Part shown: positions 37,337 through 47,668 of the stretch, in pieces
Numbering within the stretch: position 1 is the first letter of the stretch
How the letters are laid out: each line of letters starts with the position of its first letter
DNA from: JARKPK01 sp964631235
GTDB taxonomy: Bacteria; Planctomycetota; Planctomycetia; Pirellulales; Thermoguttaceae
NCBI GenBank assembly: GCA_964631235.1
Contig: CAZVZX010000018.1
Location: 30,016-94,015, forward strand
Length of the DNA stretch: 64,000 bases
Direction of reading: 5' to 3'
Program-made: the position numbers and the translations under genes
The notes under the pieces: generated by a model
Databases searched by the model: none
Seen by the model: only the letters and a program-made list of their open reading frames with translations
Told to the model about the DNA's origin: nothing

Positions 37337-38200
37337 GGGATCGTATTCCCCCAATAAACTCAAAGGCCCCGTCGCGGTTGAGTGCGATATGCCATAAACC
37401 GGTCGCATCGCCGGTTCGCCGCCTGCACGGGCAATGGCCGACGAGCGTAACGTGTCTTGCGTCGCTGTCGTGTGAATCACGATCGACCTCCCGCCGGCAG
37501 GCCAGAGCTTCCGTTGCTAAGACGCTTCCGCCGCAGGAATCGCCGGCATTCTTCCGTAACGGCAATCGCTCAATTCAACACCCGTTCTAACCGGTTCCGA
37601 TTGATCACAACGGAGCGTTTGACTCTTTCTAACACGCTCACGTTAGGCCCGCGCTAGCGTGTTGTCAGACTTCTGTTCTCGCGCAAGAAACGGCGAGACG
37701 ATCGAGTCGCGGATATCGTAAGACAAGAACACGCAAAAGCTTGCGACGCTGCCGGCAGTGTTGGCCGGTTCGGGTTTAGCTGTTTGGGCACGTCGGTTGG
37801 ACAGGGGCGACGGCCGTTTAACGACGCCGCGCGACGGCGATCGCCGCACGCCGCCACGGCGATTTCCCAGTGGTAGCCGAAGAGAGCCTCCTGAGCATTG
37901 CTTCAAAGAAGCAGGAGGCAATTCGAGATCAATTTCCAGAATTGAGCGTCGTCAATCGCACTGAAGAACGGCAAGGTTTCTCAGACGACGAAAGACGTGC
38001 GGCCGAACAGCGAGCCATCACGCCTTGAGCCCGTTGGCAATTGCAGCAGCCCGTCCGCGACGAACGCGCCAACGCAAACCCGAGCAAGGCGACACTCGCG
38101 GAAAAGACGAGCATGGAGGCAAAGACGGTCAGCATGGGCAGGCGTCCTTCATTGGATCATCGCTTTGAAGCGACCCGAGGGACCTCGCAACGGTCGTTGC
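37337..38200. other. Gene-free stretch between phoB and apbE
   Basis: About 860 bp with no credible gene. Near the phoB end are CTAAC at 37587 and 37629 and an inverted pair CTAAC/GTTAG at 37629-37646, possible operator elements for phoB autoregulation. Confidence 0.4.
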
Positions 38201-39295
38201 TCACTCGTGTTCGGCCAACAAGGCGGCAAAGCCAGGCGTGGTGCGACACTCGAACCGGTCTCCGTTGCGAACAATCAACAACACATCCAGCCCGTTTTTC
38301 TCGGCCGTTTTCATTGCCAACTCGGGGCCGAGCACGCTGAGTGCCGTGGCCCAAGCGTCGGCCGTCATGCACGAAGCATGCACCACACTGACCGACGCCA
38401 ACTGGTGGTCGATCGGCTTGCCGGTACGGGGATCGATCAAGTGGCAATAGCGACGGCCTTCGATTTCTCGGTAATTGCGATAGTCGCCCGAGGTGGCCAA
38501 CGAGGCATCGCGCAGCCGGACCGCGCGGAAGACCGTACGGGCGTCGGGCCGCGGCGTTTCGATGGCAATCGTCCAGGGAGAGCCGGCGGGGTTGATGCCG
38601 CGGGCACGCACCTCTCCGCCGACCTCGACCATGTAGTCCTGCACCCCGGCCGCTTCGAGCACTTCGGCCGCTCGATCGACGCCGAATCCTTTGGCAATCG
38701 CCGAGAGATCGACCGAGCCCCCGACAATCCGTCGCCGAACACGAGGAGGGTTCATCTCGACATCGATTCGCTGGTAACCCACCCGTGATTGGGCGGCCGC
38801 CAACTGCTCGGCAGTTGGTGCAACGGCATCGGAGAGCGAGGCTCCGGGGCCGAACCTCCAAAGCCGAACGAGCGGTCCGACAGTAATGTCGAGCGCCCCG
38901 TCGGTCAGTTGGCCGATGCGCAGTGCTTCGGCCACCACTCGCGCGGTGTCTTCGGAAACAGGGAACCAATCCTCGCCGGCAGCGTTCCACCGCGAGAGCT
39001 CCGAGTTCGGATCGTAGGTGGACATGTGCCGGTTCACTTCCCCTAGGGCATCGTCCACCGAGCGCTTCAACTGTGCGACCGACACGCCGGCCGGAGGCCG
39101 CGTAAGTTTCACAGTGTACGTGGTGCCCATCGTCTCGCCGGCGAAGGTGATCGGCTCCGGCGAACGCCACGACGACGCGATCAGCCCGATGGCTGCCGCG
39201 AGCAGAAGCAGGGCCGCCAGAGCCAGCGAACGCACAGTGCGGCGCTGTTTGCTGCGGTGTTCAGACGAAGACTCGACGCACTCCACGCTCGTCAT
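38201..39295 (-). CDS. apbE: FAD:protein FMN transferase ApbE
   Basis: Flavin transferase of 364 residues that attaches FMN from FAD to Thr of NqrB and NqrC. It has a membrane or lipoprotein-like N-terminus (SLALAALLLLAAAIGLIASS). Family motifs follow: ETMGTTYTVKL, NRHMSTYDPNSELSRWN, VDLSAIAKGFGVDRAAEVLEAAGVQDYMVEVGGEVRARG and ATSGDYRNY ... YCHLIDPRTGKP, and TADAWATALSVLG for the Mg site. Start at 39295 with AAAGGG upstream. It lies directly after nqrF on the same strand, which fits its role in maturing the complex. Confidence 0.94.
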   Translation of the reverse strand: MTSVECVESSSEHRSKQRRTVRSLALAALLLLAAAIGLIASSWRSPEPITFAGETMGTTYTVKLTRPPAGVSVAQLKRSVDDALGEVNRHMSTYDPNSELSRWNAAGEDWFPVSEDTARVVAEALRIGQLTDGALDITVGPLVRLWRFGPGASLSDAVAPTAEQLAAAQSRVGYQRIDVEMNPPRVRRRIVGGSVDLSAIAKGFGVDRAAEVLEAAGVQDYMVEVGGEVRARGINPAGSPWTIAIETPRPDARTVFRAVRLRDASLATSGDYRNYREIEGRRYCHLIDPRTGKPIDHQLASVSVVHASCMTADAWATALSVLGPELAMKTAEKNGLDVLLIVRNGDRFECRTTPGFAALLAEHE

Positions 39296-39537
39296 TGCAA
39301 ACCCTTTCGGCTTCGTCGACCGGACAGTGCGAAGCGGCCGACCTGCTCGGCCGAGGAATCCAAAACCGTGCGGCATTGCGGCCGGCTCGTGGGACGCGGC
39401 AACGTCGCTGACCACGGACACATGCTGCGGGCTGCGGGCCAGTGCCGATCGTCTCCCATTGGCTGCCCAGATCATCCGTTGCTGCCGATCTTTGCGGGCT
39501 GCCGCGGATGGCTGCCGTCTGGTCGCCGTATTCCCGA

Positions 39538-40767
39538 TCAGCCGCCGAAGTCATCGAACGAAATATTCTCGCGTTCCACCCCCAAGTTGTCGAGCAGTTC
39601 CAGAACGGCCTTGTTCATCATCGGCGGGCCGCACAGGTAGTACTCGCAGTCTTCCGGGGCGGGATGATTTTTGAGGTAGTTGTCGTAAAGCACCTGATGG
39701 ATGAAGCCGGTCGGGCCAGTCCAACGGTCTTCGGGCTTCGGTTCGGAAAGGGCCAAATGCCAGGTGAAATTCGGGTATTGTTCGGCCAAGGCGTTGAAAT
39801 CGTCAACGTAAAACGCTTCTCGCAAACTCCTCGCGCCGTACCAGAAAGAGATGCGCCTGCGCGATCCGCGGCGCCGCAGCAAATCGAACACATGCGACCG
39901 CAGCGGCGCCATTCCCGCCCCGCCGCCGATGTAGATCATTTCGGCCTGGGTTTCGCGGGGGTGGAAATCGCCGTAGGGACCGGAAACGAGCACTCGATCG
40001 CCGGGCTTGAGGCTGAACAAGTAGCTCGACATGATGCCCGGCGGAGCTTCGCCTTTCTTCGGCGGCGGCAGGGCGATTCGCACATTGAGCATCACCACCC
40101 CGCGCTCGTCGGGATAATTGGCCATCGAGTATGCGCGGATGGCCGGCTCACGGGTTGCAATGCGGTAACGCCACAGATTGTAACGATCCCATTCGTCGCG
40201 GAATTGGGGATCGACTTCGAAGTCGCGGAACGACAGTTCGTAGGGCGGGCATTGAATTTGGATGTAGCTGCCCGCCTCGAACTGGAAATCTTCGCCGGGC
40301 GGCAGTTCCAAAACGAGTTCCTTGATGAACGTGGCCACATTGCGATTCGAACGAACGGTACACACCCACTGCCGCACGCTGAGGATTTCCGGCGGGATTT
40401 CGAGTTTCAAGTCTTGTTTCACCGCCACCTGGCAGGCGAGGCGCACCCCGTTGCGGACTTCCTTGCGCGACATAAACGAAGCCTCGGTGGGCAGCAAGTC
40501 GCCGCCGCCGGCAAGCACCTTCACCTTGCACTGGCCGCAGGTGCCTCCGCCCCCGCATGCTGATGGAATGAAGATTTGCCGCTCGGCCAGCGTGTGCAGC
40601 AGCTTTCCGCCGGGAGAAACGAGCAATGTTCGCTGAGGATCGCCGTTGATCTCGATGCGAACCTCTCCCTGCGGAACCAGAACGAGCCGCGCAAGCAGGA
40701 TCAACACGACCAGGGCCAGCACGATCAAGGTGAACATCGCAATGCCGGCAACGATTTCGATCAACAT
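39538..40767 (-). CDS. nqrF: Na+-NQR subunit F, NADH dehydrogenase
   Basis: Electron-input subunit (409 residues) of the sodium-pumping NADH:quinone oxidoreductase. N-terminal membrane anchor (about 6-32), then a [2Fe-2S] ferredoxin domain with C71, C77, C80 (SACGGGGTCGQCKVKV) and C112 (RLACQ). The FAD domain holds RAYSMANYP, and the NADH domain IYIGGGAGMAPLRSHVFDLL and YYLCGPPMMNKAVLELL, ending in the conserved ENISFDDFGG. It oxidises NADH on the cytoplasmic side and passes electrons into NqrB-E. Confidence 0.97.
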   Translation of the reverse strand: MLIEIVAGIAMFTLIVLALVVLILLARLVLVPQGEVRIEINGDPQRTLLVSPGGKLLHTLAERQIFIPSACGGGGTCGQCKVKVLAGGGDLLPTEASFMSRKEVRNGVRLACQVAVKQDLKLEIPPEILSVRQWVCTVRSNRNVATFIKELVLELPPGEDFQFEAGSYIQIQCPPYELSFRDFEVDPQFRDEWDRYNLWRYRIATREPAIRAYSMANYPDERGVVMLNVRIALPPPKKGEAPPGIMSSYLFSLKPGDRVLVSGPYGDFHPRETQAEMIYIGGGAGMAPLRSHVFDLLRRRGSRRRISFWYGARSLREAFYVDDFNALAEQYPNFTWHLALSEPKPEDRWTGPTGFIHQVLYDNYLKNHPAPEDCEYYLCGPPMMNKAVLELLDNLGVERENISFDDFGG

Positions 40768-40903
40768 GTTCGACCCTTTCGCACTGTTGCCGCGGTGCGG
40801 CCGACGACCTCGTCTTGCTACTGCTCAACCGGTCGCCGGCGATCGCGGCAAATATCGTTCCTCTACGGCGAGACTCTTCTTCTATGCAATCGCAGCGCCA
40901 TTG

Positions 40904-41521
<618 letters not shown>

Positions 41522-41542
41522 CGCTCCTAAATCCTTCTACCT

Positions 41543-41582
41543 GGTTGCGGAAGCGGTCGCTGACACAGCGAAGCGGTCGTTA
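41543..41582 (+). repeat. Fragment of repeat family 1
   Basis: GGTTGCGGAAGCGGTCGC followed by CAGCGAAGCGGTCG matches the first half of the family. It lies in the nqrD-nqrE gap, one of the few copies inside an operon. Confidence 0.4.
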
Positions 41583-41594
41583 TCTCAGGAATCG

Positions 41595-42218
41595 TTAGTG
41601 TTCCCTCACGAACCCTTGTTGCCAGCGATTCAACGCCCAAATCGCCAGGCCGATCAGGAAGAACGCGCTGGGGGCGAGCAGCATCAAGCCGTTGGGCGTG
41701 TACCAGCCGCCTTCGGCGACGGTGGGCAACACAGCGAACCCCAACAGCGAGCCGGCGCCGAGCAACTCTCTCGTTCCGCCGACCGCCAGCAGCACAAGGC
41801 TGTAGCCCAGGCCGTTGCCCAAGCCGTCGAGCAGGCTGGCCCACGGGCCGTTCTTCATGGCGAACGCTTCGGCCCGTCCCATCACAATGCAGTTGGTGAT
41901 GATCAAGCCGACGAAGACGGAAAGCTGTTTGCTGATGTCGTAGGCGAAGGCCTTGAGAAACTGATCGACGACGATCACTGCCGAGGCAATCACGGTCATT
42001 TGCACGATCATGCGGATGCTGCCGGGAATCTGCCGACGCAACAGCGAGACCACCACGTTGGATACTGCCACGACGAACGTTACCGCCAAACCCATGGTCA
42101 ACGCCGTTGAGAGCTTGGTCGTTACCGCCAGGGCCGAACAGATGCCCAGCACCTGCATCGCTACCGGGTTGTTGCGAAATAGGGGATCAATCAACGGTTT
42201 TAGTTGCGATTTCGTCAT
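41595..42218 (-). CDS. nqrD: Na+-NQR subunit D
   Basis: Integral membrane subunit of 207 residues, homologous to NqrE and packed against it. PLFRNNPVAMQVLGICSALAVTTKLSTAL and GLIITNCIVMGRAEAFAMKNG hold the conserved Cys residues of the NqrD/E iron site. Start set at 42218 (MTKSQLKPLIDPLF), the family N-terminus, with GGAAAAG upstream; the frame is open further up without homology. Confidence 0.96.
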   Translation of the reverse strand: MTKSQLKPLIDPLFRNNPVAMQVLGICSALAVTTKLSTALTMGLAVTFVVAVSNVVVSLLRRQIPGSIRMIVQMTVIASAVIVVDQFLKAFAYDISKQLSVFVGLIITNCIVMGRAEAFAMKNGPWASLLDGLGNGLGYSLVLLAVGGTRELLGAGSLLGFAVLPTVAEGGWYTPNGLMLLAPSAFFLIGLAIWALNRWQQGFVREH

Positions 42219-42330
42219 GGCATCTTTTCCAACACGTCGAGTTCTGCTGGTTGCCAGGTTGCGTCCACGGTTGTTCGAGCCGCGTCCGCTGTTGTTCGCT
42301 CCTCCGTAAGCGGTGGCAACGGGTGATGGC

Positions 42331-43176
42331 CTAATGTTGCTCGGCGGACTGTGTCGCACTCAGCTCGGTTGCCGGGCGACGTGAGGCGTGTGCGGTAACA
42401 TCGGGGCTCTCTGCGCGGAGGCGATCAAGCAGCGGACCGTAGCCCTGCTCGCCCAGCCAGAACCGCAACAAGTTAGTCACGCCGTTGCCCGTCAGCGTCG
42501 CGCCCGAAAGGCCATCGACTTGATGAACGGCCTCGGGCGACTGCGGGTCAACGGTGCCCTTGATTACTTCTACACGGGGGCGGCCTTGTGCGTCGAAGGC
42601 CTTCTTGCCGATCCAAATCGCTTTCCAGCGGGGATTATCGACTTCGCCGCCCAGCCCGGGCGTTTCGCCGTGGGCGAAGAACGCAAAGCTCTCGATGGTG
42701 TTCAAGTCCGGCCCCAGCGCGGCCAGTCCCCACATGGTGGACCAAAGCCCTTTGCCGCGTACCGGCAGGATGACCCGCTGCAACCGACCGTTGTTGCGTA
42801 GCAGATAGACCAATTGGTAACGCTCGCGGCGCTTCAGTCCGGCGAGGTCTTCCGCGGGAGACAGCGTGCGGCTCGAATTCGGATCGCGCTGCAAGGCGAC
42901 GGCGTCGAAGGTTTCCGGATCGATGCCGTCCACCGTTTGTCCGGTGTCTAAGTCGATCACCTGCGGTTCGATCTGACGGAAGAGAGCGTCGATGTCGCCG
43001 GTTGCGTTTTCGTCGATCAGCCCGGCCGCCAGCAGCACGTTCCGTTTGCGGTCCCAAGCCCGATTGCGCTCTTGCAGGGGCCGCAGCGCCACTGTGGCGG
43101 CAGAAACCAGCATCGAGCAGACCAAGCAGACGACGGCCGCGGTCGTCAACGTTCGGAGAATGGAGTCGTTACGCAT
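42331..43176 (-). CDS. nqrC: Na+-NQR subunit C, FMN-carrying
   Basis: Subunit of 281 residues with one N-terminal helix and a periplasmic FMN domain. The FMN attachment motif SGAT lies at 224-227 (VDGLSGATLTGNG), with T227 the residue flavinylated by ApbE. GLWSTMWGLAAL and GETPGLGGEVDNP are further family motifs. It overlaps nqrB by 8 bp, implying coupled translation. Confidence 0.96.
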   Translation of the reverse strand: MRNDSILRTLTTAAVVCLVCSMLVSAATVALRPLQERNRAWDRKRNVLLAAGLIDENATGDIDALFRQIEPQVIDLDTGQTVDGIDPETFDAVALQRDPNSSRTLSPAEDLAGLKRRERYQLVYLLRNNGRLQRVILPVRGKGLWSTMWGLAALGPDLNTIESFAFFAHGETPGLGGEVDNPRWKAIWIGKKAFDAQGRPRVEVIKGTVDPQSPEAVHQVDGLSGATLTGNGVTNLLRFWLGEQGYGPLLDRLRAESPDVTAHASRRPATELSATQSAEQH

Positions 43177-44461
43177 GGCGAAGGGCCCTCCGACGCAAGT
43201 GCGCTTGAACGACGTAGTGATCGATCAACGGAGCAGTCACGTTGCCGAAAAGGATCGCCAGCATCGTCCCCTCGGGAAATGCCGGATTGACGACGCGAAT
43301 CAGCACGACCATCGCGCCGATCAACAGGCTGTAAATCCACTGGCCGGCGGGCGTCATGGCGGCCGTTACCGGATCGGTGGCCATGAACACCAGTCCGAAG
43401 GCCAAGCCGCCCGTTACCAAATGCCAATGCGGAGGCATCGAGAACATGGGGTTGGTTTGGCTGCCCAATGCGAAGAACACCGAAGCCAGCGCAACCGCGC
43501 CGATGAGCATGCCCGTCATGATTCGCCACGAGCCGATGCCGGTGGCTACCAGCACCAACGCGCCGAGCAAACACGCCAGGGTCGATGTTTCTCCCATCGA
43601 GCCGGGAATCGTGCCGATGAAGGCATCGAGCCAGCCGGTCTCAGCGGTTACTGCCGCCATGCCGCCGGCAGCGCCCGCGCTAAGCGGGGTGGCCCCGCTG
43701 AAACCGTCCACCGCCACCCAAACGGCATTGCCAGAGATTTGTCCGGGATAGGCGAAGAAGAGGAACGCCCTCGCGGCCAACGCGGGATTGAGGAAGTTCC
43801 GTCCGGTTCCACCGAAAAGCTCTTTCGCGAACACCACCCCGAAGGAAATGCCGACGGCCACCTGCCACCAGGGAATGCCCGGCGGCAGGGTCAGCGGAAA
43901 AAGCAACCCGGTAACGAAGAACCCCTCGTTCACTTCGTGCCGCCGCAGCACGGCGAAAAGGATTTCCCAACCGAGTCCGACGGCCATCGTCACCAGATAA
44001 ACCGGCACGAAATAGAGCGCGCCGAGCAGGAAGTTGGCCCACAGGCTGTTCGGATCGTGGTGTGCGCCCACCCAAGCGAGCACGGCGCTGCGCCAGCCCA
44101 AGGGTGAGGCGGTGTGCGATTGTTGCGGCTCGATTTCGCTGCTTGCCCCGGCCGCGGCCGATCGTTCGCCGCTGGAACCGGCCGCCGGGGCCGTCGCGTT
44201 TCGCGCCGCAAGCACGCGATGGGCTTGTAGCCCCGTGTTGTAGCACGCCATGAAAACGCACGGCACCAGCGCAACGAGCACGACGCTCATCATCCGCTTG
44301 TAGTCCATGCTATCGCGGACGTGGCACGAACCCTCGGCGGTTTCGCCCGGCGTATAGAAGAATGTATCGACGACTTCGTAAACGGGATACAAACGCTCAA
44401 GGGGCTTGCCCTTGCCGAACAAGGGGGCCATGCGATCGAGGATGAAACGGAGTGGTCGCAT
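43169..44461 (-). CDS. nqrB: Na+-NQR subunit B, FMN-carrying
   Basis: Main membrane subunit of 430 residues, with about ten helices, and the likely Na+ pathway. The covalent FMN site is SGAT at 255-258 (VDGFSGATPLS), modified by ApbE. GLLFPLTLPPGIPWWQVAVGISFGVVFAKELFGGTGRNFLNPALAARAF is the core family signature region. A Ser/Ala/Gly-rich loop of about 40 residues (85-120) between the first helices is longer than usual. It follows nqrA after 61 bp. Confidence 0.96.
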   Translation of the reverse strand: MRPLRFILDRMAPLFGKGKPLERLYPVYEVVDTFFYTPGETAEGSCHVRDSMDYKRMMSVVLVALVPCVFMACYNTGLQAHRVLAARNATAPAAGSSGERSAAAGASSEIEPQQSHTASPLGWRSAVLAWVGAHHDPNSLWANFLLGALYFVPVYLVTMAVGLGWEILFAVLRRHEVNEGFFVTGLLFPLTLPPGIPWWQVAVGISFGVVFAKELFGGTGRNFLNPALAARAFLFFAYPGQISGNAVWVAVDGFSGATPLSAGAAGGMAAVTAETGWLDAFIGTIPGSMGETSTLACLLGALVLVATGIGSWRIMTGMLIGAVALASVFFALGSQTNPMFSMPPHWHLVTGGLAFGLVFMATDPVTAAMTPAGQWIYSLLIGAMVVLIRVVNPAFPEGTMLAILFGNVTAPLIDHYVVQAHLRRRALRHA

Positions 44462-44522
44462 CGGGATGTCCTTTCGATCTGGGGTGCCCGCCGAAACTTC
44501 CCTGCCTGGCGACTTCCGTCTG

Positions 44523-45956
44523 TTACTCCTCCCGTTCGATTGCCGTCAGCACGCGGCGAAGCATGGAACCATAATCTTGTTTGCCCGGACAAACGTAGCT
44601 GCACAACGCGAGGTCTTCTTCGACCAGCTCCAACGCGCCCAACGCCTCGGCCTGATCGAGATCGCCGTTCTCCAACGCGCGAAGCAGAAAGTTGGGCAAC
44701 AAGTCCAGCGGCATCACCTTTTCGTAGCTGCCCACGGGAAAGATGGCGCGCCGGCCGCCGCCCAACGAGGGCGTCATGTCGAAGCGGCGATGAGCCGCCC
44801 ACGCCCCGAGAGTAACACCTTGCACCGAGTGCTTATCTGCGCCGGGGCGGAGCCAGCCGAACAGCTCGCGCGGCCCGGCGGCCGGCAATACGCTGACTTG
44901 CAGATCATAGCGCCCCAAATAGGCCGTCGGGCCTTGGGCCACACGGCCGCCGAGAACGGAACCGGAAACCACCCGGTGCTCGCCCTCGGTCAGCTCGCCT
45001 TCGAGCAGCGGATTCAATTCGGCGCCGAGTCGCGTCCAAAGCAGTCGCGGGCGTAGGACGCTCGGGCCGCCCAGGGCAATCACCCGTTCGACATCGAGTC
45101 GTCCGGTGGTGAACAGCCGTCCGATGGCGGCTACATCCTGATAGCCGATGTGCCAAGCGGTGCGTTTTCGGCTGACAGGCGCCAGAAAGTGGATGTGGGT
45201 GCCCGGCAAGCCCGCGGGATGCGGGCCGGCGAACGCCACCGAGGTCCATCCGGCGACATCCATGCCGGGAATCGCCTCTCCGGGCCGCACGCATAGGAAC
45301 CTCCGCTCGGCGCCGAGGCGCGCCAGCACACGCAAACCGTTGACGAAATCGGCTTCGCGTTCCGCCAGAACAACCTCGGGCCGGGCGCCGAGCGGGTGGG
45401 TATCAATGGCCGTCACAAAAAGGGCGTGCGGAGTGCTTCGCGGCGATGCGATTCGGCCGAACGGCCGCGCCCGAAGCGAAGTCCATAGCCCGGACATCAA
45501 CAGAATGCGACGGACCTCTTCTTCGCGCAACTCGTCGATTTCGCGGTCGTCGTAGATGGGAAACCCAACGCTCTGATCGCCGTCCATCTCGATCACCAGC
45601 GAAACGAAGCTCCGCTTCTCGCCGCGGTTGATCTCGCGCACCACGCCGGCCGCAGGCGAGGTGAATCGAACCTCCGGCATCCGTTTGTCCGTCCAAAGCA
45701 CTTGGCCGAGCGCTACCGAGTCGCCCACTTGCACGGCCAACGAGGGCCGCATGCCCGGGAAGTCGGGCCCCACCAGGGCCACCCGATCGACGGCTGCCGC
45801 CGTCTCGATTCGCTGTTCGGGCACGCCGCTGATCGGCAGATCCAATCCGCGTCGCAGCGTGATCGTTTTCGACGCTACCGACGCCGGCCGCCGTGTTCGC
45901 AGCCGCGACGCCAGAATGTCGGACAGTACCGAAACGCCCCCCAATGGACGATGCAT
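44523..45956 (-). CDS. nqrA: Na+-NQR subunit A
   Basis: Peripheral cytoplasmic subunit of 477 residues, first gene of nqrABCDEF-apbE. ITLRRGLDLPISGVPEQ is the conserved N-terminal motif, and SVQGVTLGAWAAHRRFDMTPSLGGGRRAIFPVGSYEKVMPLD the conserved C-terminal region. An N-terminal tail of about 27 residues precedes the usual start. The ATG at 45956 follows AAAGTGAG; longer frames upstream look non-coding. NqrA is structurally related to RnfC but lacks its iron-sulfur ligands. Confidence 0.95.
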   Translation of the reverse strand: MHRPLGGVSVLSDILASRLRTRRPASVASKTITLRRGLDLPISGVPEQRIETAAAVDRVALVGPDFPGMRPSLAVQVGDSVALGQVLWTDKRMPEVRFTSPAAGVVREINRGEKRSFVSLVIEMDGDQSVGFPIYDDREIDELREEEVRRILLMSGLWTSLRARPFGRIASPRSTPHALFVTAIDTHPLGARPEVVLAEREADFVNGLRVLARLGAERRFLCVRPGEAIPGMDVAGWTSVAFAGPHPAGLPGTHIHFLAPVSRKRTAWHIGYQDVAAIGRLFTTGRLDVERVIALGGPSVLRPRLLWTRLGAELNPLLEGELTEGEHRVVSGSVLGGRVAQGPTAYLGRYDLQVSVLPAAGPRELFGWLRPGADKHSVQGVTLGAWAAHRRFDMTPSLGGGRRAIFPVGSYEKVMPLDLLPNFLLRALENGDLDQAEALGALELVEEDLALCSYVCPGKQDYGSMLRRVLTAIEREE

Positions 45957-46300
45957 ATGCAGCTCACTTTCTATGAGGTAGCGGACGCCGGTGGCGAAGA
46001 TGAAAAAGCGAGCGACCGGAGGCCGGGCCATCGAAGCCCCTGTTCGGCACGCGGTTCTCGCTTTGATCTCTCCACGGTCGTCGGGCCGTTTGGCGCGGCC
46101 GACTCGGGTCGCCGCGTTCTTCCTGCGGAAAATCAAAAATGTTCGCGACGTGTCGGAAGGAAACGGTGCGATCGCAAAAGGCGAACCGAATTGTCTGAGA
46201 ACACCGCCGAGGCGCTCTACCGGTCCGAGGTTGCTTTCACTTTCTCGATCGCACGATCCTTGTGTGGCGGGGTGTTTGGGTGGGAGGGATAGACAAACGA
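45957..46300. other. Upstream region of the nqr operon
   Basis: About 345 bp between nqrA and the receiver protein gene. It must hold the nqr promoter, but no clear sigma-70 or sigma-54 boxes were found on the minus strand. Confidence 0.4.
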
Positions 46301-47512
46301 TCACTCAGTGGGCCGCTCCGTTTCGCTTCGGCCGGCATTCGTCGGCGAGGCGAGCGGGCCGTCCAACGCCGGCAACAGCAGCGACACGCGAACGCGATCC
46401 GTATCGCACCGCAAGTCCATCGCCCCGTTGCAACGGGCCGACCAGCGACGGACCAGCGACCAACCCAAGCCGTCGGTCAACAGATCGCTTGAGGCACTCG
46501 CTGCCGAATCGGTATTCTCGTGTGCCCGATCGGCGTCGTTGTTGTATGCGGCATCAACGTCTTCTGCTTTTTCGACGACCAATTCGATCTGTACCATCGA
46601 TGGCTTATCTGCCGACGGCTTTTCGGCGGGGGCCACCTTGCCTTGAAGGCAACCACCCCGGCGGCCGATCGCAGCCAACTTGGAACATGCCACCGATAGA
46701 GCCAGTTCCCACTCGGCGCGCTCTCCCAGCCCCCACTCTGCGGTCGTCGGACGGAACTCCATCGCCAGCCCGCGCCGCTCCGCTTCAGCCGCGGCGAACT
46801 CGATCGCGAAACGCATCGCTGCGTTCACATCGACCGGTTCGCTCCGGCGGACACGGGTTCCGGCCTCGATCTGGGCGACCATTTGAAGATCCTCAATCCA
46901 TCGACCAAACACTGCCGCCATTTGGTTATGCAACTGGCGCGCCGAAGATATTTCTTTTTCTGCCGCCGCTGTCGGCAATTCGTCAGGCAGATCGCTTGCT
47001 GTTTGGTCGGCTGTTGGCAGGCACCGTCGCCACGCTTCGGCAATCGCCTCGGTCAAAAGGAAACGCGACCTTCGGCCTTCGGCAGCCAACCGACGAACTT
47101 GGCGAGCTAACACTAAACGCACAGCAGCCTTGCGCACCGTGTTCCGCAGTTCAATCGGAGTGAACGGTTTGGCCAAGAAGTCGTAGGCCCCTCGTTTCGC
47201 CGCAGCGACGGCAGAATCCATCGAGGCATAGGCAGTGATCATCACCGTCAGCAGGTTTCGGCCCTGTTTCGACAACTCGTCGAGAATATCTAACCCGCTG
47301 ATGCCAGGCATCTTATGATCGAGAAGCAACAGATCGATCCCGCCGGCGGCAATGCGCTCGAGCGCCTGCTCGCCGGTTTCCGCCTGTTCGAGCACAAATC
47401 GAATCTCACCCTCTATTTCCGGAGAAGACACTGTATAGTCGCTCAAGACACGGGCGATCCCCAGGCGCATGCCCATCTCGTCGTCGGTAACCAGAACCCG
47501 GATTTCTTCCAT
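46301..47512 (-). CDS. Response regulator with degenerate kinase-like domain
   Basis: Predicted 403-residue protein. The receiver domain (VLVTDDEMGMRLGIARVL, phospho-acceptor D65 in LLLLDHKMPG, T in MITAYAS, K in LAKPFTP) is normal. The C-terminal part resembles a histidine-kinase core: SARQLHNQM (H195) in a dimerisation-like helix, then an ATPase-like fold whose N-box has no Asn (LALSVACSKLAAIG). The glycine box survives only as GLGWSLVRRWSARCNGAM. It is therefore probably unable to act as an active kinase and may bind or inhibit a partner kinase. It is the third gene of the minus-strand set after the hydrogenase-like kinase. GAGG supports the ATG at 47512. Confidence 0.8.
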   Translation of the reverse strand: MEEIRVLVTDDEMGMRLGIARVLSDYTVSSPEIEGEIRFVLEQAETGEQALERIAAGGIDLLLLDHKMPGISGLDILDELSKQGRNLLTVMITAYASMDSAVAAAKRGAYDFLAKPFTPIELRNTVRKAAVRLVLARQVRRLAAEGRRSRFLLTEAIAEAWRRCLPTADQTASDLPDELPTAAAEKEISSARQLHNQMAAVFGRWIEDLQMVAQIEAGTRVRRSEPVDVNAAMRFAIEFAAAEAERRGLAMEFRPTTAEWGLGERAEWELALSVACSKLAAIGRRGGCLQGKVAPAEKPSADKPSMVQIELVVEKAEDVDAAYNNDADRAHENTDSAASASSDLLTDGLGWSLVRRWSARCNGAMDLRCDTDRVRVSLLLPALDGPLASPTNAGRSETERPTE

Positions 47513-47668
47513 TGTCGCCTCGCGAAAGTCAGTGCAACTGAGGGGGCTCGGTCGGTTCCTTTGCCAGCGCCGGCGGAACAGGATTGCTATACGTCGCGCG
47601 GCGTGAAGCAGAAGACGGCCGATCCACACTCCCGCGGTTGCTCGGCGCGGCGGCAAAGGTCATCCGCT

